Under the pieces are notes generated by a model that was given only the letters and a program-made list of their open reading frames with translations, did not search any database and was not told where the DNA came from. Made by a program: the position numbers and the translations under genes. Source: Coprinopsis marcescibilis (taxonomy: Eukaryota; Basidiomycota; Agaricomycetes; Agaricales; Psathyrellaceae). From it: a stretch of DNA of 64,000 nucleotides. The stretch covers positions 18,760-82,759 of the forward strand of contig ML210250.1 of assembly GCA_004369085.1 (NCBI GenBank), given 5' to 3'. Positions 1 through 11,284 of the stretch are shown here, piece by piece (positions within the stretch are counted from its first letter, which is position 1; the number at the start of each line of letters is the position of its first letter).

Positions 1-807
1 GCCCCTCTTTCATCATCACTCTCCCTCCTGGTTGTAAGAACCTGGGAACTGTTCTGGGGGTGCTGGCTGAAAAGGATGAGTCTGTCAAAGGTATGTTTTC
101 AATTGTAGTTCTCAACATACAGGTTACTTACTTGCTTTTAGTAACTAATCCCAAAGTCTTCCTTTTCAATAACAAGTTTGAGTGTTGGATTCTTCAAGGC
201 AACATCAACAAGCTCTATTCAAGCAAAGAAGAGATTACTTGGGGTCAAGATGAATGTACCCATTCTACTGCTATAATTCTGGTAAGCTTGCTTGGTTAAT
301 CTATATTTCTGGATAAACATCTGAATTACTTGTTTCTAGGCTGAATCCAATATTCCTGCCTCAACCCCACTATCCCCCTCCTTGTTAGCTGCTCTGGGGG
401 CCCATCACCAAGGATGGCTGACAAGGTACATATGGAGTTCATGTGCAGCCAAATCCCTCCCACATGCAACTCAGACTGTGCATGGTCCACCCATTGAGGC
501 CCATTGGCCCTGTACCAAAAATGGCCCCCAAACCCTTAAACAGGGCAAAATTCCTCTCAACCAGAGGTGGCTTGCTCAGGGAAATCTAAACTCACACTCT
601 CAACTCCGCTGTCGCCTCCAAATCCTGCTGTTCCTTGGCCACTTTGGGGGGCAGCCAGCACCTGTCCATTCTTTGAAATTTATTACAAGGCACACACACA
701 CACTTGTGACTGGAATTAATCTATTTGGTCTCTTCATAAATGCTCCCTCAAACACAACTGTCAACCTCAGACAATACATTCTGCACCATCAAAAACCTGG
801 ACAATAA
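1..807 (+). CDS. 5'-truncated three-exon coding region, unrecognised
   Basis: A continuous reading frame can be spliced from the window edge: nt 3-90, 142-281 and 340-807, ending in TAA. Both introns have GT..AG ends and keep phase (phase 1 after exon 1, phase 0 after exon 2). The first two exons read like ordinary coding sequence, for example WILQGN and ITWGQDE. The last exon is rich in His, Gln and Pro and could be low-quality coding or read-through. I do not recognise a family. Its position next to other broken elements suggests a transposon-borne or decaying gene. The 5' end lies outside the window. Confidence 0.35.
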
Positions 808-861
808 GTTTCATTTGTTGAAGGATTCATGTCAAGTTCTTAAAGTACCAGCACACATGGT

Positions 862-940
862 ATGGGGGAACCCCCATGCATCACAGACTTGGGTTCGGGG
901 CCATGCCCCAACTTGAACGGGGTCTGGGGTGGAGCCCCAC
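862..940. repeat. cluster of short GC-rich hairpins
   Basis: Three short inverted repeats lie close together. ATGGGGG/CCCCCAT (862-877) has 7-bp arms and a 2-nt spacer, GGGGC/GCCCC spans 897-909, and TGGGG/CCCCA spans about 924-939. They sit just 3' of the preceding coding-like region. Such clusters occur near ends of eukaryotic mobile elements, but no terminus or target duplication was found. The next ~550 bases show nothing else. Confidence 0.4.
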
Positions 941-1496
941 CTGTTGTGGCTGGCACCGCAACCTCTTGTCTCTGATGCCTATGTCAGCAAACCATCAGGC
1001 TCCTAAAACCAGCCACTTGTCTGCTTGAGCCTTATGGGACAGAGAGGAGTGATTCAGGATACGACATGGGAGCGGACAAAAATGTATAAACAACATCATG
1101 ATGGGACAAATAAAACTTAGGTCAAGGCTCTCACAGAGAGCAGCTGGCAAAACTGGTTGCCAAAAGACTCTGAAATTCTCAGCCAAAGTCCTGGTTCTGC
1201 GCACTTTGAATATTCATTGATTTTATCACTTTGGCAGATGAAGGGCAAGCTGGCATGACCAACGCGCAAGGTGCATCGCATCAGGTGAAATGCTTGTTTA
1301 TTGGCCTATGTAGCACCATATTTGCCCCCACAACATCCATGTCAGCCTCTACTACTGAATGGACATTCGAGAAAATTCACGCACTAGGCCTTTGAGTCTT
1401 CAAGCGTCGTCTCTGCTATCCACAGCCCAGATAATCCAGAATATCCAGATGAGCATCTGTTGTAGACTCTTTCCTCTTGAGTTTTCGGCAATCTCT

Positions 1497-1838
1497 TCAT
1501 TTACTGTTGATGTCATCAGATAGAAAGAGACAGTCAAGAAGGTTCCAGACACCTGGTGCAGTGCTCTTCACCTGACTTGTATGGTCTGTAATGCTGAAAT
1601 TCTTGATTTGATCTTCTGACATGTGGCGTGTGTGACAGTGAAATCCAGTACATGGGTTGGTTAGCTTCTTCATTTGGTGCTTGTAAACGCTTTTGGAGAG
1701 TCCCATGGCCCATTTTCTGGCAAGATCGTACTGATCATTGCCCTCTGGATCAGAAATCTTCTCCAAGCAGTGCAGAAGGCTGGTCTTGAATGCAGCTGTG
1801 ACAGGGTGAGCTGAGACCTTGAGCATACCGAGTGCCAT
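1497..1838 (-). pseudogene. fragment resembling a DUF6589-type transposon-associated protein
   Basis: A 113-codon frame contains motifs such as HMSEDQIKNF and APGVWNLLDCLF. These resemble the region in front of the DUF6589 domain in large Agaricomycete proteins often linked to mobile DNA. No upstream start or downstream DUF6589 core is visible, so it is at best a fragment. The assignment is from remembered family style, and I hold it loosely. An unrelated hypothetical protein is the alternative. Confidence 0.25.
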
Positions 1839-2042
1839 AGTGAAAACTTTGGAAAGACTGATGCCATGACTCTGAATTGAGTCAAGGGTATTGCATGTTA
1901 CACTGACTCGATGTTATCAATACACGCGCAATAATGAGCCCCTAACTCGGTTGGATTGCGCTGTTGATGGGTTATCATTTATTTGAAGGTGCGCAGGGCC
2001 GGCAGGATGGCAAGTTATTTCTCCGAGAATCGCGGTGACCAG

Positions 2043-2188
2043 TTTTGCCAGCCGCTCTCTCGCGAGAGCCTTCCATAAGTTTTATTTGTTCCATCATCAA
2101 AGATTGATTTGTTTGTCTCCCCCTCTATGTCCTCACAGAAATCTCATACTCTGTCTTACGGCTCTCTAGCGAGACGAGCGGCTGGTTT
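2043..2188. mobile_element. foldback / MITE-like element
   Basis: Two arms of about 28 bp (2043-2070 and 2160-2188) are imperfect inverted repeats sharing AGCGGCTGG and GGCTCTC blocks, separated by about 90 bp with no coding potential. The left arm also contains the palindrome CTCTCGCGAGAG. This is the layout of a small non-autonomous foldback element. No target-site duplication was confirmed by eye. Confidence 0.4.
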
Positions 2189-2257
2189 AGGAGCCTGGCA
2201 AACCATCATTTTTGAACGACGCACAGAAGCGCATGAGCCGCGCAGACTCCAAACTCA

Positions 2258-2280
2258 GCCCGAATATGGCATATTCGGGC
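2258..2280. repeat. near-perfect 23-bp palindrome
   Basis: Arms GCCCGAATATG and CATATTCGGGC (11 bp each) are exact reverse complements around a single central G. It lies 70 bp beyond the foldback element. It could be a hairpin end of a small element or a dyad for a dimeric DNA-binding protein. Confidence 0.6.
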
Positions 2281-2564
2281 GGAGTTTAAATCTTTGCCAG
2301 GCGTGTGTTTTGCTTCCTTGCTCAGGTGGCGGGCAAGGCGAGCAGGGCAACTGTCGCACAGCGAGCTCGGGTAAGTGAATCGGTTTTGGAGGAGTTCGTT
2401 GGATAGGCAGCGGGATAGCTACCATACTGCTTGCATGTCTCCGTAGACCCGTACAACTGTCTGTTAATAAATTGGTTTTTGGGTGCATTTCACTAAAGTG
2501 GTCACGTGGCGAGCTCACGCGGTAAGCAGCGCCGTCATCGCGGCCTACTTGTTCTGGCACTCGC

Positions 2565-2872
2565 CTCTGCGTCAACCTCGACGCATAATACATCCAGGGC
2601 TCATCGTACTACACGTCGACCTCAGCACCACCACCGCAGAACACAACTGGTCTGAATCAATGGACTCGTAAACGGTTTCAAGCTGGGTGAGGATGGCACA
2701 ACCTCACGCGTGAAGTCATTAGATAGACGACATACCCGGTGTCGTGGCACTCACATCTCTGCACCAACCACGATACATCCATTGCTCGCTGTGCTACACG
2801 TCGACCTCAACACCATCACCGCAAAACACGACTGGTCTGAATCAGTGGACAAACAAACAGGGCTGGGTGTAG
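2565..2872. repeat. diverged tandem direct repeat, two units of ~120 bp
   Basis: Bases 2565-2690 and 2753-2872 are the same sequence in the same orientation, sharing the blocks CTACACGTCGACCTCA, ACTGGTCTGAATCA and GGCTGGGTG in order, with many substitutions between. About 60 bp separate the units. No protein-coding frame is shared. The rest of 2.3-4.9 kb holds only short overlapping frames on both strands, and I see no gene there. Confidence 0.6.
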
Positions 2873-4968
2873 ACGCGATATCCGCCTGAATTCGTTCCGC
2901 CTGGACGACCCATCCATCACCAGTGCAAACAGTATACATGGACTGGGTCCCAGGACCCATACAAAACCGAGCAGAGGAACTACGCGGTCCTGTGGGCACC
3001 CAGATCGTTGTGGAGCAACCGTATAACAACCCAGGTGCGGGACTACTCATCAGTAGTCCAATGCATTGTTGTGTCGCTCACAGCTCTCATCCAGGACGTC
3101 GACCTTCTGTCCATTTGCCCCCGTCTCGACGTGTCTATCCCACCCACTGCAAGTCGTCCAGTGGCCCAGATGCCGGCCTGTCCCTCAACGGCACTACCAA
3201 CGTCGGCCAGGACGATGCACTCGTCCGAAATTGCCAAGGGGATTTGCTTGGGAGTCTGAGCGAGCCCAAGCTCAGTCGGGGCCCACCCATGTAACCAGGG
3301 CAGTGAGAAGAAAACGACGCATCGACCTAGAGAATCTTGGACTCGATTCTGGCCAAGAAGAATCTGTACGAGCTCGCAGATATAGTATGTCTTCCCCCAT
3401 TACGATACTTCACAATACTAATTGGCATTTCTTACAGGTCCCTCCGATCCTCGCCAACTTACACACAGCAACTCTCAAGCTACCAACCGCCTGAGCTGGC
3501 TGCGTATAAACATTCATCACCACCGTCGTCGAGTCATCAGCTTACATACAGCACCTCGAATACTGAATACATTAAGGCTTAAGCAGGTTGTCGACCTACT
3601 ATTGGCCGAGGTCCGCATTTCACCTTCCCTTCAATGTTGCGCTAAACTTCCTTCAATCATTTAGAGATGCGATCCTCTGGCTCCCCGCCTTCCGAGCTCA
3701 AGAGCTATGGGCCCTGGATCGATTCCAATAGCCACATTGCAGAATCAAACGCCACTCAGTGCTCGCCCTACACCTTCTCAACACTAAATTGCCTACATAT
3801 GGATAATCGACGTGCACACATGAACCTGGTGACTGCTCTGCGTCCACGTGCTGCGATGAACCCAATACCATGCCAGACAGCCCAATCGTGTACCCCCATT
3901 TTCAGCTTCAGGACGCCACAAACAAACCGTGACCCACATCGACCTGATTCCCAAGGTGCGCTCGTCATCCACCCATCGTTTTTATCCCTGTTTATTTCTA
4001 AACCCAACCCTTTCCTCAGCACCCGGTTTCTCCGTTAATTACACCATGTAAATAATTGGCCCTACAACTCCTCAGTGGGTGTCCGCAGGCACATCCGCGA
4101 TCCAGAATCCCTAACTAACCCATCGCCTCGATGAACATCCGCTTCAGCTAGCTCATCGATTCGTACCCCAGTAGTTGCCAGTACCCCTCCCGTTTTCGCG
4201 ACCCATGATGGCGTGAGGCACACTGTCGCTGTGTGTTAGGTCTGAACTCTGGCGGGTACAACCATGAACATCCCCTTCGCTGCGATAGTGTCGTGTTCGA
4301 GGATGTCCGACACATGGTAAAGGGGCGGCGATGGATGCTGGAGAGCGAGGAACGAAGGAGGAGATATTTACTTCAAGCTTGGCGCTACGACGCTCCAGAA
4401 GTACAATGCTAGTGGGCGGGGGTTGAGTGCAAAACCGTGGATGAGGATCACAGCTCAAGTTGACTTGCTGATGGGTCGCGCTGTGAAGTGCTAGCCGCCG
4501 ATACACCTAAAAGTCCGACGTGCGTTGTCTGGGAGGGAGATTGCGAGAGCTGCCTGGCTTGCCCAGACGAGCAGGGCGAGTATACTGTAGCCACGGTCCG
4601 CACTGCTTGCTCGTGGTGGACCAGTGCGACTGTGCTTATGAATTGTTTTTTGTAACCTCCTTGAAACCGTGAGGCATAATACATTCCATCTCGGCTGCAT
4701 TTATTAAGCACACTGCAAGGCGCGGCAGTCTCAGGTAGGTGACTGCCATAGATGTTTATATGAAAACATGCCAAGGCGCACATGTATAAAGCTCAAGTGG
4801 CCAGGTGCCGTGGATGGTTAAATGAATGCTGTCAAGACGCAAGCGCTGAACGTTCATTGCTGTGTCAGGATGTGTCAGGCTGTGTGATTTTTTTGAGGGC
4901 CAGAATACAGACCGTTCACACCTTCCTCTGTCCTCCCCACATCTATTGGTACCCAGCTCAATCCTGCG

Positions 4969-7900
4969 ATGAACCTTGATCACAGTGCGTCAGACGCCGT
5001 CGGTCCACCCCACCAGGTCTGTAGTACCCCACAGCTCACACAGTAAATGTTTCTCAGAGTGATCAACAGGGAAAGTCTTCGGGGACCAAGCGCAGAGTCG
5101 GACGGTCTGCCCTCGGCCGTTTACGCAATGTCTTTTCGAGGAGCCCAAAGCCAAATTCAAGGGAAGCAGCTACGGCACTCACTACTGGCCCAAACGACCG
5201 CCAGATTATGACAGGTGTGTCTCATTAGTTTCTCGGTCGACCTGCCAGTTTGCTAATCGATGGAACAGTAGCGGGTACCCAGGCCACGCAGATGTTCCAG
5301 GAAGCCCATGACTTTGCCATACAGGCTGGCTCCACGTTCCTTGACGTCCAAGGGCACGTTGTTGCATCGTGCACGTCCCTACCTACCCTCTCATCCATCG
5401 ATGAATCAAGTGCTGCGCGCCAATCGAAACCATCGCCTTTGAATTCGGATGGTGGGTTCTTTCTTTGTAAGAATCTGCGTCTCGCTTCTCACAAAGTGCA
5501 CACAGGTGTGGCTAGTGCTGTGCCTGCTGTCTCCGTGGCCGCGGTACAATCCTTTCAGGGAGCCAGCAATCTCGCTTTTAATGCGCCAGCAGATTTCATC
5601 AACGCCCAATCATACACGAAAAACATATTCGTAGCGCCTAGTATTCTACCACAAGGTGAGAAGTTTGTGGCACTCTCAGTGTACGCATATCTTTATTATG
5701 GTTTCATAGACGTTGCGGTGGTTGCAGAGGCCCTCAGTACTATCAACTTCCGCAACTTCTTGGCCGACCATCTCCGCAAGAGGGTAGGAAAGACAGGCCG
5801 GTGGGTTTTCTCAGAGGCAAAATTTCGGAAGTGGAGGAAGGCCCCTCGCGGAATCCTATGGGGGACTGGTATGCGTACGTAGTTCAGCATCCCTTGAGTC
5901 TGACAGTGTAGCTCACACACCGCGTCGTCACAGCTGGCGCAGGAAAGACGATCTTAGCGTAGGTCGTGCTTTGACATATCTTTGAATTGTCTAAAATTGT
6001 TGCAGGTCCATAATCGTCGAATACCTCATGGAACTTGCAAAAGGAAATAAGCGAATCTGTGTCGCCTTTGCCTTTTCCCGCTACACTGACGCCCTAACCG
6101 TGGAAGAGATTCTAGCGGGCCTCCTCCGTCAGATTCTTGAAGACCATCCGCAGACAATCGTGTACATCCAGCGCATGCACGACCACCATTCTCTCCGAAA
6201 GACCCGTCCATCGAAGCGAGACCTGGTCGGTGTCCTCGAGGCAATCTTCACCTCCAATCTCTTTGATGAGAAATATTGCTCGTTGGACGGCCTGGACGAA
6301 GCCAAATCAATCACCCAATTCGAGCTTCTCGACACCCTTTCCCAGCTTCCGGTTAACCTGCTCATAACCTCGCGCCCACTGCATCTCCTCGAAGGCAAAT
6401 TTCTGACGGCAGACCATTTCAGCATCATTGTGCAGGATTCGGACATCGAGCGGCTCATCGAGGAGAAGGTTCGGCAGATCCCCACGCTTGAAGCGCTCCT
6501 GGCAAATGACGGATTCAAGAGATGGGTTGTGAAAGCGATTATCGAAAAATCCTCTGGCATGTAAGTTGTGCGTCAAAATTCACACTCTGCTTTTAAAATG
6601 CCCGTACAGGTTCCTCGTTGCCTCTCTTCAGCTGGATATGCTTGCAGTATGCGTCAACGTCCACGGGCTGCGTAAAGCGGTGGCAACGCTTCCAACTGGC
6701 GTTGAAGCCATGTACGAGATAACCATGGTCCGGGTGGAGGCGCACAGCCAGGCTGCCACGGCCAAACGCGCACTTACCTGGCTGGTTCATGCACTCAAGT
6801 CCCTGGAAATGGACGACCTCCGATCCGCCATCGCGGTAGATCCGGAGACTTTCAAGTTCGACTCTGAACTTCTCATTGATGGTCCTACCCTTCTCTCCTT
6901 GTGTTGCGGCCTGGTCACCTTTGACTCTGAAAGTGAACTGGTTCGCCTCGTTCGTGAGTGTTGGTTAGTCTATTTTAAAATTCAATCCAAGTTGACCACT
7001 TCATGTAGACTACACGGCCAAGGACTTTCTCGAGCCCTACTTGAAACGCGAGGACCCTGACCCTCATGCAATGCTTGCGTCTACTTGTGTTGCACGTCTG
7101 GTGCAATTCAACCTCGACAACCTTCCGGCGGCGATTCAGGCAGACCGCGCGAAACAACACCAATATCTGGATGACATCCTCGACGAACATCCTTTTTTTC
7201 TTCCTTACTCAGCACGTCAATGGGCAGAACATTTACATCTCTCCGTTGCACTTCCAGCATCAACCCGGGACTTTATCCTTCACTGCTCCAGTCATCCGAT
7301 ACGTAACAAATATGGCAGCTTGGCTTGCGCAGGATCCTCAATACACGTAGCTGCCGCCTACAACTTCCACGAACTACTCGAAGAATGGTTCCATCCCAGC
7401 TGCCACCCTGCTGATGGATCTCAATCGCAATTCCCGCCCACCTCCCCCCCGGACCTTGATATCAATGCCCCGGCGTCCGACGGATCAACAGCTCTAATAC
7501 TCGCAGCATGTTTCAGCCATGCTGAGACGGTTCGGGTCCTTCTCAATGTTGAGGGAATTGATGTGGCTTCAGGCGATCGCTACGGATATACAGCTCTCAT
7601 GTATGCAGCGGAAACCGGAGGCTTGGAAATTGTGGAAATGCTGCTTGCAGTTGTCGACACAAACCACACCAGTAGGACAGATGTCGATGGAAATACAGCT
7701 CTGACGTTGGCCTCGTCAAACGGTCGTGTCGAAGCTGTCAGAGCCCTCCTTCGGGTCCGGAGTACAAAAATCAAGAACCTAAGCCAAGGCGACTCTAGTG
7801 AAGAAGTGGGCTTCATTCGCGCATGTAGCCTGGCGCTGGTTGGCGCAGCCGAGAATGGGCACCAGGACGTCATGGAAATATTACTGGACGTGAAAGGCAT

Positions 7901-8180
7901 CAACGTCAACTATCCAGTCAGCAGGGGCCACACAGCCTTGATGCATGCGTCGGCGACAGGCCGCAAATCCATTGTTGAAATGCTCCTCCAACACGAAAAC
8001 ATTGACGTCCATTACACGGGTCCAAATGGGAGAACGGCGTTGGCCTACGCGTTGAAGAAATCCAAACACGATATTGCAGAGTTGCTCCGTTCGCATGGCG
8101 CACAAGAGCCTTCTGCAGACGTTTTCAGGGAATTCATCCACAATGATTCAATTGTATGGTGGTGGTGGGGGAGTGATTAG
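4969..8180 (+). CDS. NACHT-ankyrin NLR-like STAND protein
   Basis: Seven exons join in frame: 4969-5016, 5058-5214, 5269-5874, 5934-5958, 6006-6560, 6610-6953, 7009-8180 (968 codons). The splice at 5874/5934 restores the P-loop GTGMPGAGKT (about residues 267-276), and the 25-nt microexon continues it. Walker B LDGLDE lies near 372-377 and the sensor-like LLITSRPL near 397-404, followed by the winged-helix region ending HYTAKDFLE (about 579-587). Ankyrin repeats run from about 729 to 945. The basic N-terminus (about 1-110) has no recognised effector domain. Fungal NLRs are ATP-switch receptors; ankyrins usually sense the ligand. A 54-nt in-frame stretch at 5656-5709 has GT..AG ends and may be another intron (950 aa). 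No stops or frameshifts, so it looks functional. Confidence 0.85.
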
Positions 8181-9600
8181 CATCAAAGCTTGCATTGTAC
8201 GTTCATATACTCAACTGAGAATTCAGTATTCAGTAGTTATGTCGAAGCTCAATGTCATATCAAACATGTATGCGAGGCCCAGTGAAACTGCAAAGTAGGA
8301 CTCAGGGTTGCAGGTGGTCAAGGCTGAAAAGAGTATATTAGAGTTTATTGATTTATGAGGAGTGCAGCAAGGGACCCCCGGCGGCACATAAAGACAATAC
8401 TAATGATGTCAGGTACCCATGCAGCGACCTTGCTGTGATCGTGAGGGACTCTCCTCAACGAGGCCTACAGCCTCGATCCGCACCCAGCTACCTTATTCCC
8501 ACCTCCAACACGCGGCGCATTCCAATCAGCCCTCCTTTAGCATCCTCTCCTCCGTGTTCCACCTCACTCGATGCCAACATCGAATTCGTGTTCAAAAGGC
8601 CAGGAACAGACTCCCGATAGTTGTAGATGTAGCCCAAACAGCAGGGAGGTACGTGTCTGGCGATATCGGGGGCCGTGCTCGTAATCCTGTCGTAGCAACA
8701 GTGTGTATGAAGTTCGGCGTAGGCGTGAGGGAGCAATTCATGCTCCAGCCAACGAGGCGAGGAGAGGAGTAGTGCTAGCCCCTACGTCCGTGTTCTGGAT
8801 GCGCACGCGGAGCGTGCCCTCCACCGTTCGGTGGGGGGTTCTGGTCGTAACGGACGGCTTTGCTCCACGATTGGTGAACCGGTGACACTAGATGACGGGC
8901 GTGCAAGATCAATCCCTCGTCGATTTTGTGTAATTGGAGTGCTTACATGTATTTTAAGTCTCGAATACCACTACCACGATACGGACTCTGTCTGACTTTC
9001 CAGTGCCAGGTATACTCGCAACAGTCAGTGGTGGATGATCGATGAGCGAAAAAGTCCACCCATTGAGCGGACGGGACGTCATCGTCCACCTGAAATTAGT
9101 TAGTTTTCTGCTTCGTTAATCTGTGGAATGACTCACTCGTCACAACCACGTACGCCCCAAGATTGCCGCTTGACGGGGCAATGACCTCCCGAGCAAACAA
9201 ACTTCGCCCCCCTTGCTTGGTTGAGCACCTAGGGGACAGTAGACCGTGGCGAGCACTGCTGGGATTTCCTGGCCCAATAACCAGCTTACGGCGCGTTGGA
9301 GGACACTGCGAAGACGAGGATACGTCGGCAGTCACGAGTAACGATGGTTTCCTGTCTAGCACCGGTGAATATGGGTTTGGTCGTTGCCAATGTTGGAGGG
9401 TTATGCATACGTCAACTTGCGAGGGGGCATTGTCCGAGTGCATTGCTGTGCGTCGACGGCCGTGCGGTCCATACGAGCTGCTGGCTGATTGAGTGATACC
9501 CTAGACTCAATTGTAGCTTGGGTAGGTAGTCTGGATGCGAAAATTAAATATATACGTCAGTTTCTCGTGGGGATGGCGAATATCAACGGCGTACCTGGTG
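8181..9600. other. intergenic, no gene seen
   Basis: Short overlapping frames occur on both strands without splice logic or recognisable motifs. The first ~150 bp presumably carry the 3' end of the NACHT-ankyrin transcript. Confidence 0.5.
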
Positions 9601-10252
9601 CTATAAATCCACATAGGCTTCGCCAGTAGTCGGTACCCGTAGCCTGCCCCGTAAGTGGCCTGTTACAAGAGCGTCGAGGATCATGTAAAGACGTGCATTT
9701 GCTGGGACCTTGAAATGACACGCAACATCTCCTACTGGAATCGTGGACTCGGATAGGAGGTCCACCAACTCGTCGATTTTGCTGCGCAGTTCTTCCACGT
9801 CTTCTTTGTTCTGGAGGTTGAGCTACAGATGGTTGTCAGGATGTTGAAGGCCTTCGATGTCTCGCGGCAATGCCTCTTACCTCGACGACTTTGAGCACTT
9901 TACAAACCGCGTCCAACGCCCCTTTGACGGGCGTCCCTCCAGGTATCGCATCAGCAATAGATGCACCAATGTCGGCAACGTTGGTCGCCGCTTGCAGCAC
10001 TTTTCGTCCAAAGGAGACGCCTGTTGGTCCACTTTCGCCCTCAATCGCCCGAGGATCAGCAAGCAGGCAGCCTATCTGTGTCGATCGTGAAATCAGGGTT
10101 CCAATCGCAGAACGGTCATTCTTCCTGCGGAACGTCGCGTTGAGTCGAAAGAAGAGGCGCTTGAGAATGGGCTTTGGAGTCTGCGGTGGTGTCTGCATGG
10201 ATGGCTGATTTCCAAGGTCGTGGTTTGAAGAGGGTGTGTGTTTCGCAGACAT
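9601..10252 (-). CDS. helical MLKL-N-terminus-like protein, short paralogue without ULD
   Basis: Two exons (10252-9881, 9822-9601) encode about 197 residues. After a basic, Pro-rich start (TPPQTPKPILKRLF) comes an amphipathic helical stretch with IADAIPGG, KGALDAVCKVLKVVE and, across the intron, NKEDVEELRSKIDEL. This pattern is common at the N-termini of Agaricomycete STAND proteins and recalls the four-helix-bundle death domain of MLKL/HeLo type; that link is inference. It is strongly similar to the gene at 16001-17287, but similarity stops near residue 150 and the protein ends some 40 residues later, so the ubiquitin-like part is absent. It may be a truncated paralogue or a pseudogene. A 25-bp perfect match upstream of both copies (10271-10295 here) suggests a shared promoter. 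Confidence 0.6.
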
Positions 10253-10270
10253 CCAACAGCTCCGTCAGTG

Positions 10271-10323
10271 ACTCAAACAGGAATGAGCCTCGTGCACAGC
10301 GCGCGGCATCAGGATAAAAATAG
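10271..10323 (-). promoter_or_regulatory. conserved upstream block and TATA-like box of the helical-domain gene
   Basis: A 25-bp stretch (10271-10295) is identical to 17359-17383 upstream of the paralogue. Further upstream both copies keep GATAAAAATAG on the plus strand (10313-10323 and 17414-17424), that is TATTTTTA on the coding strand, a plausible TATA-like element. Confidence 0.4.
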
Positions 10324-10339
10324 TACTAATTAACACAGG

Positions 10340-10700
10340 GTTCGCTGACATACAGTTACGGCCATGCAGGGGCAAGGGCATGTTTGTAGCCTGCCTTTCT
10401 GGCACCTGCCTCGACCTCCCAGAGAGTGAAGTATCCTGAAGAACTGGGAGTTTGATTTCCAGCCCGCTTCACAGTCGTGAGTGAAGCGATCGTCGTGGTT
10501 GCTGGGGTGTTTCTCTCAGGGCTCACAATGAGCATCTGCGAGTTTGGGTTAGCCATCTTCGGCACCCAGCGAATACAGTTAGGCAAGATGCACTCACCAC
10601 AGCTGCATCCCTGCTCATGGTCGAGAGTAGCCCGCCTGAGTTCACTCTCGCGTTGACCACCCACGTCACTGGGTGACCGTTTCCAAACGAGCACGGCGAT
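10340..10700 (-). repeat. dispersed element, copy 1
   Basis: This stretch recurs at 18181-18510 and in part at 17700-17870 and 26484-26570. On the minus strand two copies keep an open frame with RAGNQTP and AGYKHALA, and the copies share GAATACAGTTAG and AGAGTAGCCCGCC blocks. It lies directly upstream of the helical-domain gene, so it may be its far promoter or a separate repeat hitchhiking in the same duplication. Between 10.7 and 11.28 kb nothing further is recognisable. Confidence 0.5.
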
Positions 10701-11284
10701 GGACAGGCCTATGCCCTTCTCAACCATATCCGCCAACAACTACCCCAAATCGCCGGTGTTGGGACCCGCAGACCTCTTGTACCGAGGCGCGGATGTCGTC
10801 AGATATGAATAATCAGTATGGGGGCCAGCCAAACATACATACCATCCCACTGTTCGCACCACCACACATCGCACCGCCGCCTACGATCGCTCACAACAGA
10901 ACCCACATCGGGCTCCCAGGACGCAGAGAGTCCATAGCACGCACAATGCCCCCTCCTCATCGCACGATCGCACCACCACATTTCCCCGGCCCGACCAGCA
11001 GGAACCGGGGATGGGGTACGATGCCAGACCACGAGGTGTAAAATAGCCACAGGAATCGCAAAGGCAACGAACGAAGAACAACGATTGACCCGATGCGAAC
11101 ATGAGCCTTGTGGCGTATATACATCGCACCGGAGGCCAGAGCGCTCTCCCACCACACCAAACCACTAAAACACATGTCACAACAAAAACTAAAACGAGAA
11201 CCAGAACCAGATATCACACCAGTACACCATAAGTAAAATCAAAACCCAGATTATAAGAAAAACCATAAGAGAAACGCACCCACG

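Noticed and set aside
10673..11217. Overlapping frames on both strands between the dispersed element and the amidohydrolase relic
   Set aside because: No splice sites, family motifs or conservation with the second helical-domain locus.
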